A stretch of DNA of 64,000 bases from Pseudomonas sp. NFR16. GTDB taxonomy: Bacteria; Pseudomonadota; Gammaproteobacteria; Pseudomonadales; Pseudomonadaceae. A program made the translations under genes and the position numbers. The stretch lies in assembly GCF_900108875.1 (NCBI RefSeq), contig NZ_FNYJ01000001.1, forward strand, positions 1,395,533 through 1,459,532, read 5' to 3'. The notes beneath the pieces were generated by a model that ran no database searches, was not told where the DNA came from, and saw only the letters and a list, made by a program, of their open reading frames with translations. Numbering within the stretch: position 1 is the stretch's first letter; every line of letters begins with the position of its first letter. This document shows positions 35,184 through 44,792 of this stretch, piece after piece.

Positions 35184-35214
35184 TTGCTAGCTATTGGATA
35201 TTTATTGCTAGCAA
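35184..35214. promoter_or_regulatory. Twin GCTAGC palindromes upstream of the gamma-glutamyltransferase gene
   Basis: TTGCTAGC (35184-35191, core GCTAGC 35186-35191) and TTGCTAGCAA (35205-35214, perfect palindrome) are centred 21 bp apart. The sites lie 20-50 bases upstream of the ATG. They match the pair at 25765-25794 in core, flanks and spacing. Confidence 0.7.
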
Positions 35215-35266
35215 AGCAAAAGCTGTGCCGTCACTCCGCGCGCTGCGGAAAGCCCCCTCGCCGACC

Positions 35267-37630
35267 TCAGAACAGCCCCATCTGGCCGCCGATCAAGGTG
35301 GCGAAATCGTCCTGCACGAACGGCAGGATGGCATCGGCGATAGGTTGCAGCTGGCGGGTGATGTAGTGGTCGTAGTCGATGGCTGCGCTGCGCACCTCCA
35401 GCGGTTCGGGACCTGCGACGGTGATGACGTAGCTGATCCAGCCACGATTCTGATATTGCAGCGGTCGCCCCTGTCTGCGGTTGTAGTCGTCGGCGATCCG
35501 CGCGGCGCGCACGTGCGGCGGCACGTTGCGTTCGTAGTCGTCGAGCGCCCGGCGCAGGCGTTTGCGGTAGATCAGTTGATCGTCGAACTCACCCGCCAGC
35601 GTGCGCCGCACATAGTCACGCACATAATCCTGATACGGACGCCGATTGAAGATGCGCAGGTAAAGCTCCTGCTGAAACGCCTGTGCCAGTGGCGACCAGT
35701 CGGTGCGTACGACTTCCAGGCCCTTGTAGACCATTTCATCTTCGCCGTTGGCGCGGGTGACCAACCCGGCATAACGCTTCTTGCTGCCCTCTTCCGCGCC
35801 GCGAATCGTGGGCATCAGGAACCGTTTGAAGTGGGTTTCGAATTGCAGTTCCAGCGCGCTTTCCAGACCGAATTCAGCGCGCAGGTGTTCGCGCCACCAC
35901 TCGTTGACGCCGCTGACCAGCGGCTTGCCGATCTGCGCGGCCTCTTCCTGCCCGTGCGCCCGTTTGAGCCAGACGAACGTGGAGTCGGTGTCGCCATAAA
36001 TCACCTCGTAGCCCTGCGCTTCGATGAGCTGCCGGGTCTGGCGCATGATCTGATGCCCGCGCAAGGTGATCGACGACGCCAGACGCGTATCGAAGAAGCG
36101 GCAACCACTGGAACCCAGTACGCCGTAAAAGGCGTTCATGATGATTTTCAACGCCTGAGAAAGCGGCGCATTGTGCTCGCGCTTGGCGGCCTCGCGCCCC
36201 TCGGCGACCCGGGCGACGATGGCGGGCAGGCAATGTCGGGTGCGCGAGAACCGTGCGCCGCGAAAGCCTTCCACGGACAGGCTGTCATCGGGGTGCTTGA
36301 CGCCTTCGATCAATCCCACCGGGTCGATGAGAAAGCTGCGGATGATCGAGGGGTACAGGCTCTTGTAATCGAGGACCAGCACCGATTCGTACAGCCCAGG
36401 TCGCGAGTCCATGACAAATCCGCCGGGGCTGGCTTCCGGCATGCGCTCGCCCAGGTTGGGCGCGACGAAGCCCTGCCGGTGCATCAGCGGCATGTACAGA
36501 TGCTCGAAGGCAGCCACCGATCCTCCGCTGCGGTCGGCTGGCAGGCCGGTCACCGTCGCGCGTTCGAGCAAAAAGGTGAGCAGTTCGGTCTTGGCGAAAA
36601 TGCGCGTCACCAGCTCACAGTCCTTCAGGTTGTAACGCGCGAGCGCAGGCTTGTCCTCGGCGAACATGCGGTTGATTTCGTCCATGCGCTGGTAAGGGTT
36701 GTCGATGGCCTTGCCTTCGCCCAACAAGGTCTGCGAGACGTTTTCCAGACTGAACGAAGGGAAACTCCAGGTCGCCGAACGCAAGGCCTCGATGCCATCG
36801 ATGATCAGGCGTCCGGGGGCGGAGGCGAAAAAGTGGCTGTTGCGCGCCCCGTGCTCGCGCCAGCCCATGACCTCGCCGCCACGGCCGAGGCGCAGCGGCA
36901 CGTTCAACCGCCGCGAATGTTCGTGCAGCACCCGCAGGTCGAACTGCACGACATTCCAGCCGATGATCGCGTCCGGATCGTGCAACGCCAGCCAGTCATT
37001 GAGTCGCTCCAGCAACACCTCGCGGCTGTCGCAGTACTCGAACGCGAAATCGACCTGTGAAGCGTCGCCATTGGGCGGGCCAAGCATGTAAACCTGACGT
37101 TCGCCGCAGCCTTCCAGCGCGATCGAATACAGCTCGCCGCGTTCGGTGGTCTCGATGTCCAGCGACACCAGTTTCAGCTGCGGACGGTAATCGGGCGCCG
37201 GTTTCATCTGGGTGTCGAGCAACACGCCGTTCTCGTCCGGCGTGCCACTGAATTGCACGGGTGCGGTGATGAAACGCTCCATCAGGTATCGCTCGGGCGG
37301 CCGCACGTCGGCTTCGTACAGGTCGACGCTGGCGCTGCGCAGATCCTTTTCCAGATTCATCAGTTGTCGATGCTGGCGCGTGTACAGGCCGAGCACCGGC
37401 CGATGCCGGAAATCACACAGCTGCAGCGGCTTGAGTTCAACGTCTTTCTCGTTGCGCAGCACGGCTTCGGCGCGCTCGCGGTGCACCGCGGGAATGAACG
37501 CCACAGAGGTCTGCAGCGGCAGGCGGACCTGACGCGGGCCGTCGTCGGTGGCGAGCCAGAACTCCACCTCAGTGCCTGCATCGGTATCACGCCAATGCCG
37601 GGTCAGGACAAAACCCTGCTGTAAATCCAC
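35267..37630 (-). CDS. polB: DNA polymerase II
   Basis: A 787-residue family B DNA polymerase. Exonuclease motif I is [11 protein letters not shown]; motif II is the region [13 protein letters not shown]. Polymerase motifs A ([14 protein letters not shown]), B ([15 protein letters not shown]) and C (YGDTDSTFV) are intact. It takes part in replication restart and damage tolerance. Length matches other PolB proteins. It stands alone, divergent from the peptidase gene, with no LexA box that I could clearly make out. Confidence 0.96.
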   Translation of the reverse strand: MDLQQGFVLTRHWRDTDAGTEVEFWLATDDGPRQVRLPLQTSVAFIPAVHRERAEAVLRNEKDVELKPLQLCDFRHRPVLGLYTRQHRQLMNLEKDLRSASVDLYEADVRPPERYLMERFITAPVQFSGTPDENGVLLDTQMKPAPDYRPQLKLVSLDIETTERGELYSIALEGCGERQVYMLGPPNGDASQVDFAFEYCDSREVLLERLNDWLALHDPDAIIGWNVVQFDLRVLHEHSRRLNVPLRLGRGGEVMGWREHGARNSHFFASAPGRLIIDGIEALRSATWSFPSFSLENVSQTLLGEGKAIDNPYQRMDEINRMFAEDKPALARYNLKDCELVTRIFAKTELLTFLLERATVTGLPADRSGGSVAAFEHLYMPLMHRQGFVAPNLGERMPEASPGGFVMDSRPGLYESVLVLDYKSLYPSIIRSFLIDPVGLIEGVKHPDDSLSVEGFRGARFSRTRHCLPAIVARVAEGREAAKREHNAPLSQALKIIMNAFYGVLGSSGCRFFDTRLASSITLRGHQIMRQTRQLIEAQGYEVIYGDTDSTFVWLKRAHGQEEAAQIGKPLVSGVNEWWREHLRAEFGLESALELQFETHFKRFLMPTIRGAEEGSKKRYAGLVTRANGEDEMVYKGLEVVRTDWSPLAQAFQQELYLRIFNRRPYQDYVRDYVRRTLAGEFDDQLIYRKRLRRALDDYERNVPPHVRAARIADDYNRRQGRPLQYQNRGWISYVITVAGPEPLEVRSAAIDYDHYITRQLQPIADAILPFVQDDFATLIGGQMGLF

Positions 37631-37820
37631 CGCTGCAACCTCGAAAACCGCTTCTCAGGAGCGCGATTCTACGGCGATCGGCACGGGAAAGCGCGCGGCG
37701 TTACGCTGTTCTCCCCAGCCGAGCAGGATGCCTCGCATGCGTCAGCGTTCAATCGGCGGGGAACAACCCGCGCGCATCGGGTATCACAACCTCACTCGCA
37801 CATCATCTGAGGGATCCAGC

Positions 37821-39059
37821 ATGCTCGTTCGACGTACCGCTCTGGCCGCTTCTGTCTGGGTTGCACTGCTCGGCAGCCACGCTTTCGCCGCCGAATTTTC
37901 CGCCGACGCCTTACTCAAGAAAGCCGAGGCCGAACAGAAGCCGTATCTGGCCACACTCAAGCAATTGGTCGATATCGACACCGGCACCGGACAGGCGGCC
38001 GGTCTGAAAACCGTGAGCGCAGTCCTGGTCGAGCGGCTCAAGGCGCTGGGGGCAAGCGTGCAGACCACGCCTGCGACGCCTTCCGCTGGCGATAATATCG
38101 TCGGCACTATCAAGGGCAACGGCAGCAAATCGTTCCTGCTGATGATCCATTACGACACCGTGTTCGGACCGGGCACTGCCGCCAGGCGGCCCTTCCGTGT
38201 CGACAGCGAACACGCCTACGGCCCGGGCGTTGCCGATGCCAAAGGCGGCGTGGCCATGGTGCTGCACACCCTCAAGTTGCTGCAGGATCAGACATTCAAA
38301 GACTTCGGCAGCATCACGGTGCTGTTCAACCCCGATGAAGAAACGGGCTCAGCCGGCTCGAAGAAACTCATTGCCGAACTGGCGGCGCAAAACGATTACG
38401 TGTTCTCCTTCGAGCCGCCGGATAAACACGCCGTGACCGTCGCGACCAACGGCATCAACGGCGTCTTCGTCGACGTCAAAGGCAAATCGTCCCACGCAGG
38501 TTCCGCGCCGGAGGCCGGGCGTAACGCCGCGATGGAGCTGGCCCATCAGCTGGTACAACTGAAGGACCTCGGCGATCCGGCCAAAGGCACCACGGTGAAC
38601 TGGACGCTGATCAAGGGCGGCGAAAAGCGCAACATCATCCCGTCCAGCGCAGCCGCCGAGGGCGACATGCGCTATTCCGATCTGAGCGAATCCGACCGGG
38701 TGCTTGCCGATGGTCAGCGCATTGTGCAGAGCAGACTGATTGACGGCACCGAGGTGACGTTCCGTCTGGACAAGGGGCGTCCGCCGCTGGTGAAGAACCC
38801 GGCCACCGAAAACCTCGCGAAAACCGCGCAAACCCTCTACGGCAAGATCGGCCGCAACCTCGAACCGATCGCCATGCGCTTCGGCACCGACGCCGGCTAT
38901 GCCTACGTTCCCGACAGCCAGAAACCGGCGGTGCTGGAGACCATGGGCGTCGTCGGCGCGGGATTGCATGCCGACGACGAATACGCCGACCTGTCCAGCA
39001 TCGCGCCACGGCTGTACCTGACGGCCGCGATGATCATCGAGCTGTCCGGCGGACAATGA
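37821..39059 (+). CDS. M20 metallopeptidase, glutamate carboxypeptidase (CPG2)-like
   Basis: A 412-residue exported peptidase: a signal peptide ending at about HAFA, then the M20 metal motifs IHYDTVF, GPGVADAKGG, FNPDEETGS (the catalytic Glu pair) and late GTDAGYAYV, with a dimerisation domain between (KSSHAGSAPEAGRNAAMELA). CPG2-type enzymes remove C-terminal glutamate from folate-like substrates in the periplasm. ATG 37821 follows GAGGGA and starts a clean signal peptide; the longer frame upstream is rejected. Confidence 0.88.
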   Translation: MLVRRTALAASVWVALLGSHAFAAEFSADALLKKAEAEQKPYLATLKQLVDIDTGTGQAAGLKTVSAVLVERLKALGASVQTTPATPSAGDNIVGTIKGNGSKSFLLMIHYDTVFGPGTAARRPFRVDSEHAYGPGVADAKGGVAMVLHTLKLLQDQTFKDFGSITVLFNPDEETGSAGSKKLIAELAAQNDYVFSFEPPDKHAVTVATNGINGVFVDVKGKSSHAGSAPEAGRNAAMELAHQLVQLKDLGDPAKGTTVNWTLIKGGEKRNIIPSSAAAEGDMRYSDLSESDRVLADGQRIVQSRLIDGTEVTFRLDKGRPPLVKNPATENLAKTAQTLYGKIGRNLEPIAMRFGTDAGYAYVPDSQKPAVLETMGVVGAGLHADDEYADLSSIAPRLYLTAAMIIELSGGQ

Positions 39060-39122
39060 TCGGCCGACGCGCTGCGGCTCCTCATGCCGTGGCGAGTGCA
39101 GACAGAGCACGCGCGCGCCGGG

Positions 39123-40292
39123 TCATCCCAGCGCGCCGGCGATCCCGGCAACGATCATCTCCACATCGGTCTCATCGATCACCAGTGGCGGCAGCAGGCG
39201 GATGGTCTGGCCGCGGGTGACGTTGATCAGCACGCCGAACTCCTGCGCGGCCGTCAGGCACAAATCGCGAATCGGCTGGTTCAATTCGATGCCGATCATC
39301 AACCCCAGCCCACGGATGCGGACTACGTTCGGATGGCTGCCGAGTGATTCACGCAGGCGGCGCAGCAGGCGTTCGCCCTGCTCAGCGGCGTTGTGCAGCA
39401 AGCCTTGCTGTTCGACGATGTCCAGCACCGTGCAGCCGACGCGGCAGGCCAGCGGATTGCCGCCGAAGGTGCTGCCATGGCTGCCCGGCGTGAACAGACG
39501 CGCGACGGCGGCGGACGCCAGGCACGCGCCGATGGGAATGCCATTACCCAGGCCTTTGGCCAATGTCATGACGTCGGGCACGATACCCTCGTGTTCGAAA
39601 GCGAACCAGCGCCCCGTGCGGCCGATGCCGGTCTGAATCTCGTCAAGCATCATCAGCCAGCCGTTGTTGCTGCAATGCGCGCGCAATGCCTTCAGGTAGC
39701 CCGGTGGCGGCAGCATCACGCCGCCCTCCCCCTGAACCGGTTCGAGCAGCACCGCCACTAGGCGCTCGCCGTAGGTCCTCGTTGCGCGCTGGACGGCGGC
39801 CATGTCACCAAACGCGACCTTGATGAATTCACCGGACATCGGCTGATAACCCAGGCGCGCCGTGCCGTTGTCGCTGGCCGACAAGGTGCCCAACGTGCGG
39901 CCATGAAAGGCGTTGTCCATGACCAGCACCAGCGGCTGTTCGATGCCCTTGGCCCACCCATGCAGGCGCGCCAGCTTCAGCGCCGTCTCGTTGGCCTCGG
40001 CCCCGGAATTGTTGAAGAACACCTGCGCCAGTCCAGAGAGTCGGGTGAGCTTGTGCGCCAACCGCTGCTGCCAGTCGATGCGGTAATGATTCGAGGTGTG
40101 CAGGAGCAGACCGGCCTGTTCACTGATGGCCGACACAATCCACGGATGGCTGTGCCCGACGTTGGTCACCGCAACGCCCGCGACGGCGTCCAGATACTGG
40201 CGACCGCTGGCGTCCCAGAGTCGCGCGCCCAGGCCTCTGACGAAGCTCAGCGGCAGAGGTTTGTAGGTGTTCATCAGGCAGGCGGCAGTCAT
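39123..40292 (-). CDS. Acetylornithine aminotransferase-type class III aminotransferase
   Basis: A 389-residue PLP enzyme of class III. The N-terminal [26 protein letters not shown], the phosphate-binding [18 protein letters not shown], the Asp in [14 protein letters not shown] and the PLP lysine in [14 protein letters not shown] are all clear, and [12 protein letters not shown] follows. It resembles ArgD-like enzymes. Arginine genes are not nearby and a LysR gene is divergent, so it may serve a peripheral amine or amino acid route. The start is ATG 40292 after GGAG. Confidence 0.87.
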   Translation of the reverse strand: MTAACLMNTYKPLPLSFVRGLGARLWDASGRQYLDAVAGVAVTNVGHSHPWIVSAISEQAGLLLHTSNHYRIDWQQRLAHKLTRLSGLAQVFFNNSGAEANETALKLARLHGWAKGIEQPLVLVMDNAFHGRTLGTLSASDNGTARLGYQPMSGEFIKVAFGDMAAVQRATRTYGERLVAVLLEPVQGEGGVMLPPPGYLKALRAHCSNNGWLMMLDEIQTGIGRTGRWFAFEHEGIVPDVMTLAKGLGNGIPIGACLASAAVARLFTPGSHGSTFGGNPLACRVGCTVLDIVEQQGLLHNAAEQGERLLRRLRESLGSHPNVVRIRGLGLMIGIELNQPIRDLCLTAAQEFGVLINVTRGQTIRLLPPLVIDETDVEMIVAGIAGALG

Positions 40293-40390
40293 TGGCAAAG
40301 CTCCATCACAGGTTGTGATGTCAGTATCGTTAGCCGCGATTGCTGTATAAAGATCGACTTTCTTGAGTCACTTTAAAGCGAGGCTTGATA

Positions 40391-41293
40391 ATGGACCTCT
40401 TTCAGGCGATGACAGTGTTCGTCAGGGTAGTCGATGGCGGCAGCATGACTGCGGCGGCTCGCCAGTGCGAAATGTCCACAACCATGGTAGGCAATCACCT
40501 CAAAGCCCTTGAGCAGCGTCTCGGGGTAAGCCTGCTGCAGCGCACCACTCGCAGACAGAGCCTGACCGAATTCGGCCTGCAGTATTATCGGCGCTGCATT
40601 GACGTGCTGGGGTTGGTGGAAGATGCCGAGCGCATGGCCGAACAGGTGCAAACCCAGCCAGGCGGCACGTTACGCATCACCGCTGCGCCGGCTTTCGGCG
40701 CGGAACGCCTGGCACCGATGCTCAGCGATTTCCTCCAGCGCTACCCGCAGATCAAGGCCGAAGTCGTCCTGAGCAATCAGCTGATGGATCTGGTCGAGCA
40801 TGGCTTCGATATCGCCTTCCGCCTGGGCGTGCCGGAAAATTCCGCGCTGATCGCCCGGCCCTTGCAGGACTACACGCTGACCATCTGCGCCTCCCGGCAT
40901 TACCTGGAGCGGTGCGGCACGCCCGAAACCGCCGCCGAACTGCGCGACCACAACTGCCTGGCGTATGCCTATCCCGCCGGGGACGACTGGCGCGCCGCCG
41001 ACAAACTCTGGCGGCTGACCGGGCCCGAAGGCGTCGTGGAAGTGCCAGTGTCCGGGTCGATGATCGTCAACAGCTCGCCGGCGCTGCGTCAGGCAGCACT
41101 GGCGGGCATGGGCGTGGCGATGTTGCCGGATGTGCTGATCAGTGACGACCTGCAGGCCGGCAAGCTGGTGCCGTTGCTTCAGGATTATCAGCCACCCAGC
41201 CGGCCGCTCTGGCTGATGTACCCTCAGGACCGCTACCGCTTGCCCAAGGTCAGGCAGTTCGTGGAATGCGCACTTGAGGCGTGGGGGCGGTAA
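40391..41293 (+). CDS. LysR-family transcriptional regulator
   Basis: A 300-residue LysR regulator of the large CrgA/YafC-like group: MDLFQAMTVFVRVVDGGSMT, QCEMSTTMVGNHLKALEQRLG and LLQRTTRRQSLTEFG form the DNA-binding part, and an effector domain follows. ATG 40391 has GCGAGG at good distance. It is divergent from the aminotransferase (about 100 bp between them) and lies upstream of the quinone-reductase-like gene. Members of this group often regulate an adjacent oxidoreductase; which neighbour is the target is not visible. Confidence 0.87.
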   Translation: MDLFQAMTVFVRVVDGGSMTAAARQCEMSTTMVGNHLKALEQRLGVSLLQRTTRRQSLTEFGLQYYRRCIDVLGLVEDAERMAEQVQTQPGGTLRITAAPAFGAERLAPMLSDFLQRYPQIKAEVVLSNQLMDLVEHGFDIAFRLGVPENSALIARPLQDYTLTICASRHYLERCGTPETAAELRDHNCLAYAYPAGDDWRAADKLWRLTGPEGVVEVPVSGSMIVNSSPALRQAALAGMGVAMLPDVLISDDLQAGKLVPLLQDYQPPSRPLWLMYPQDRYRLPKVRQFVECALEAWGR

Positions 41294-41446
41294 CCCCCAA
41301 GCGTCGCCCGACGTGACGGGCAATCCTGCGAGTTCCGCACATTCGAATTGATAACAGGCATGTCGGGTATCAACCGACAGAAATAGTGCCTGAACCCGCG
41401 CGTCGATACAGTCATTACAACCCTAATCAAATGAGTCGAGGTTGAA

Positions 41447-42463
41447 ATGTCACGCGCCATCAAATTTCATCGCTTCGGCAAAGCCGATGTGCTGAGTTGC
41501 GAAGAACAGCCTGACCGCTTGCCCGGTCCTCAGGAGGTGCTGGTTCGTACCGAGGCCATCGGCATCAGCTGGGACGACGTATTGTGGCGGCAAAACCTGG
41601 CCCTGGCCGAGGTCCGCCTGCCCGCAGGCCTTGGTAGCGAAATGGCCGGTATCGTCGAAGCCGTCGGCGCTGACGTGACGGACCTGAACGTCGGCGACAA
41701 GGTCGCCAGCTTCAAGGCCATGAGCGCCAACCAGTATCCGGTCTGTGGCGATCACGTCCTGGTGCCGCGCAATGCGCTGACCCGCTACCCGCAAACGCTG
41801 ACGCCCACCGAGGCCAGCGTGCATTACACGCCGATGCTGCTGGCATACTTCGCGTTCGTTGACCTGGCGAAGGTGCAGCCTGGCCAGACCGTGCTGATCA
41901 CCGACGCCACGTACAGCCCTGGAATCGCCTTCGTGCAACTGGGCAAGGCGTTGGGCCTGCGGGTGATCGCGGCCACCCAGCACGCCGAGGACCGGGAGTA
42001 CCTGCTGGCCAATGGCGCCGAACGGGTGATCGTCACCGACGAGGACGACATCTGCCTGCGCATCGATACCGTCACCAAAGGCCAGGGGATCGAAGCGGTG
42101 TTCGACGGTCTGGGCGGCATGCAGATGTCAATGCTGGGCGATGTGCTGGCGCCCCGAGGCAGCCTGGTGCTGTATGGCCTGCGCGGCGGTAACAAAACGC
42201 CTTTCCCGGCCCTGCAGGCTTTCCGCAAGAACATGCGGTTCTTCGTTCACTGCCTGGAGAACTTCACCGGCAAACCCGAAGCGGGAATCGAACAGGACGG
42301 GCCGGCGATGCAACGCGCGCTGGAGGTCATCAATGACCTGACGGCCAAGGGGCTGCTCAAACCCGACATTCATCGCACCTGGCCGTTCGAGCAGTTCGGC
42401 AAGGCGCACAACCATCTCGACGACAAACCCGTGCGCGGCCGCGTGGTACTGACGATTCGCTGA
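41447..42463 (+). CDS. Zinc-free MDR oxidoreductase (NADPH:quinone reductase-like)
   Basis: A 338-residue medium-chain reductase: N-terminal GroES-like domain (PGPQEVLVRTEAIGISWDDVLWR, GLGSEMAGIVEAVGADVTDL), then a Rossmann domain (GQTVLITDATYSPGIAFVQLGKALG, with the nucleotide loop degenerate compared with G-x-GG-x-G). The cysteine and histidine ligands of zinc alcohol dehydrogenases are missing. It likely reduces a quinone or enone with NADPH. GAGG lies five bases before the ATG. Confidence 0.83.
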   Translation: MSRAIKFHRFGKADVLSCEEQPDRLPGPQEVLVRTEAIGISWDDVLWRQNLALAEVRLPAGLGSEMAGIVEAVGADVTDLNVGDKVASFKAMSANQYPVCGDHVLVPRNALTRYPQTLTPTEASVHYTPMLLAYFAFVDLAKVQPGQTVLITDATYSPGIAFVQLGKALGLRVIAATQHAEDREYLLANGAERVIVTDEDDICLRIDTVTKGQGIEAVFDGLGGMQMSMLGDVLAPRGSLVLYGLRGGNKTPFPALQAFRKNMRFFVHCLENFTGKPEAGIEQDGPAMQRALEVINDLTAKGLLKPDIHRTWPFEQFGKAHNHLDDKPVRGRVVLTIR

Positions 42464-42712
42464 ACACGCTGTGCTGCAGCTCCCGGCGCAGCGTCCCCCG
42501 CTGTCGATTCACCCCTTCCCGGCGTTTACTGAAAGCGAAGGTAAACGCCTGATCCGACCCGCACTTCTCCCCTCGCAAACATCAGGCAACAGTTGTCGGC
42601 GCCACGGCCATTGACCCACGGCGGCCGATAGCCACACTCCAGTGAGGAATCTTCAAGCCACCGGCTCGAGCCCTTGCTCATCAGGCTCGACAACACGTCA
42701 AAGGAATGACCC

Positions 42713-43651
42713 ATGACCACGCTCGACAACGTTCACCCGCATCCCGCCCATCTGGACTGGATGGCGCAGACCCCGCACCTGGCGGCGTTGCGCATCGACG
42801 AATTGATCCTTCCAGGCACACACAATTCAGGCAGCGACAAGCTGTCTCCCAATCTCGGCCTGCCGCAGGAACTGGCTCAGGACGTGTCTCCGTTCGAACA
42901 GATGCGTCAGGGCATCCGCGTGCTGGACCTGCGCGTATCGTTTTATGGAAAACACCCGAAAGGCGACCCCAGACGCTTTCAGCTCTTTCACCTGTCATCC
43001 TCTGGCCGGACCATTGCGGTCGACATCATCGAGCGCGTGCTGGATTTCTGTCGAGAACTGGAAGCGTCAGGCGCAGCGGCGCGCGACATCATCATCCTCG
43101 ATTTCCACCAGTTCGACGGATTCACCCCGCAGGCGCACCAGGAATTGCAAGCGTTGCTGAGCAATCGACTGCGCCAGCGACTGCTGCCCAGAGCATCATC
43201 CACCCTGACCCTGGAGGAAATCTGGGGCAATCATCCCGGCAAAAACGTGGTGCTGGCCTACGCCCACACCACGCCCGGTGATGATTTCTGGCGCGGCGTC
43301 AGCCAGCGCTGGCCCGGCGAGAACCTGTTCAACACCAACACCCTGAAGGCGTTCATCAACGAGGTGGCCGCCGAGTACAAGCCCGCGCATTCACTGGTCG
43401 CCGTGCAATGCGCAAAGTATTCACTGCCCCTGCACGCACCCACCGACCTCAGCCACAAGGTGGATCAGTGGTTCGAATCGATCGACGAGAACAGCTTCAT
43501 TCAGAACTTTTTCATCATCAACACCGACTGGTCGTTGCGCAGCGGGCTGATCGCCAACTGCCGCCACGCCAACCGCATTCGCGCGCAACACAAAGCCAGG
43601 CATCCGGACCGGCCGCTGCAGCCGATGCGTCGGGCCGTCAGCAGCGTGTAA
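42713..43651 (+). CDS. PI-PLC X-domain phospholipase/phosphodiesterase
   Basis: A 312-residue protein with a phosphatidylinositol-specific phospholipase C X domain: LILPGTHNSGSD gives the first catalytic His37, MRQGIRVLDLRVSFY the conserved Arg/Asp strand, and RRFQLFHLSS the second His93. VIIL-type strand RDIIILDFHQF follows. There is no signal peptide or membrane segment, unusual for secreted PI-PLCs, so it acts inside the cell or leaves by a non-Sec route. It is followed by a convergent small gene that overlaps its 3' end by 14 bases. Confidence 0.8.
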   Translation: MTTLDNVHPHPAHLDWMAQTPHLAALRIDELILPGTHNSGSDKLSPNLGLPQELAQDVSPFEQMRQGIRVLDLRVSFYGKHPKGDPRRFQLFHLSSSGRTIAVDIIERVLDFCRELEASGAAARDIIILDFHQFDGFTPQAHQELQALLSNRLRQRLLPRASSTLTLEEIWGNHPGKNVVLAYAHTTPGDDFWRGVSQRWPGENLFNTNTLKAFINEVAAEYKPAHSLVAVQCAKYSLPLHAPTDLSHKVDQWFESIDENSFIQNFFIINTDWSLRSGLIANCRHANRIRAQHKARHPDRPLQPMRRAVSSV

Positions 43652-43955
43652 TCAGCCCCTGCCGGGCAACGCGGGTCAGGTGATGAATCACGGCGTTGGC
43701 ATGCACTGCGGCTGGCGCCTGAATGACAGCGAGGTCGAATTGATCATTGGCGAAACGCTCCAGTGACTCGCCTGCATCGATGAACTGGATGAGCAAGGCA
43801 TGAGGACCGTTCTGGCGACGGGGCCAGCCATCCAGATAACGCAGCAGCGTCGGCTGATGGGAACCGCCCAGAAGGATTTTCGGATTACGACGATTGAATT
43901 GACTGGCGATAGGAGCCAGGCGAACGAGGGGGCGCGGGTTGGCGTAACTGCTCAT
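43638..43955 (-). CDS. Small hypothetical protein
   Basis: A 105-residue protein with a hydrophobic core pattern (NPKILLGGSHQPTLLRYLDGW, HALLIQFIDAGESLERFAND, FDLAVIQAPAAVHANAVIHHLTRVARQGLI) but no signal peptide. The alternating strands and helices look like a folded domain fragment, perhaps Rossmann-like. It overlaps the end of the PI-PLC gene by 14 bases in opposite orientation. I do not recognise a family. Confidence 0.6.
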   Translation of the reverse strand: MSSYANPRPLVRLAPIASQFNRRNPKILLGGSHQPTLLRYLDGWPRRQNGPHALLIQFIDAGESLERFANDQFDLAVIQAPAAVHANAVIHHLTRVARQGLITRC

Positions 43956-44158
43956 AGTGTCTTCTCTGCCTCAGTGTTCCGCTGGGCAGCGGTGAGAGGC
44001 AACACCGAACCAGCGCTTTAGCGGTATTTCGACGGCGTTTTCACGTCATCAGGCGCCCCGCAAGTAGCTGTTTAAATCGGCGCATGCGGCATCCTAGAGA
44101 AGCCGCACGGGAATTGTCAATTGGCGCTTTGGGTGGCGTTGCAGGCAGGGACGAAAAA

Positions 44159-44233
44159 CCTCTGTCGTCTTCTGATTTGCCTGAGGCGGCGATTCGGGAT
44201 CGCCGACTTGAGCAGGCCAGGAGACGACAGAGG
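44159..44233 (-). terminator. Nested hairpin with terminal T run downstream of the DoxX gene
   Basis: CCTCTGTCGTCT (44159-44170) pairs exactly with AGACGACAGAGG (44222-44233). Inside lies a second hairpin, GGCGAT (44188-44193) with ATCGCC (44199-44204). On the minus strand the outer stem is followed directly by TTTTT, so this can end DoxX transcription. The 75-nt nested fold is more elaborate than a plain terminator. Confidence 0.65.
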
Positions 44234-44246
44234 CGATGAAGCCGGG

Positions 44247-44684
44247 TTACTTGCTGGCGATCAGCCGGTCCAGCGACAGGCGACCGGCACCTTCGAACAG
44301 CACCGCGACGGCGCCTGCAATCAGCGCTAGGCCGAACTCATAACCGTTATTGGCCATGAACAGACCGTTGTGGATGTGCACCGAAAGGATCGCCACCACC
44401 AGCATCACGATGATCACCAGCGCGGCAGGACGTGCCAACAGACCGAGGAACAGTGCCAGACCGCCGAAGAATTCAGCGCTACCGGACAGCAGCGCCATCA
44501 GATAGCCAGGATTCAGCCCCAGGCTGGCCATGTACTGGCCGGTGCCTTCCAGGCCATAGCCGCCGAACAGACCGAACAGCTTCTGGCTGCCGTGCGCCAT
44601 CAGGATGATGCCGACGATGATTCGCAGTGCGGTGATGCCGAAGCCGGCGCGAGTGGTGAACAGGGATTTGAGTTGCGCGTTCAT
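44247..44684 (-). CDS. DoxX-family membrane protein
   Basis: A 145-residue inner-membrane protein with four helices: ALRIIVGIILMAHGSQKLFG, the loop GGYGLEGTGQYMASLGLNPG, then three more hydrophobic stretches. This is the DoxX pattern (YphA/YqjF type); relatives take part in redox or thiol stress handling. ATG 44684 was chosen because the family starts there; twelve more in-frame codons upstream lack support. Monocistronic, ending at the nested hairpin terminator. Confidence 0.87.
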   Translation of the reverse strand: MNAQLKSLFTTRAGFGITALRIIVGIILMAHGSQKLFGLFGGYGLEGTGQYMASLGLNPGYLMALLSGSAEFFGGLALFLGLLARPAALVIIVMLVVAILSVHIHNGLFMANNGYEFGLALIAGAVAVLFEGAGRLSLDRLIASK

Positions 44685-44792
44685 GGAGCTAATTCCGTTT
44701 GCGTTAGAGAATGGCGCCATCTTAATCGGATTAACAAATATGAAAATCGCAAAAAACGCATCTAAACCATCGAATTATCGAATCTATACCCG

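Noticed and set aside
35225..37060. 611-codon open frame on the plus strand
   Set aside because: It lies antisense to polB, whose family motifs are unmistakable; it is a product of high third-position GC.
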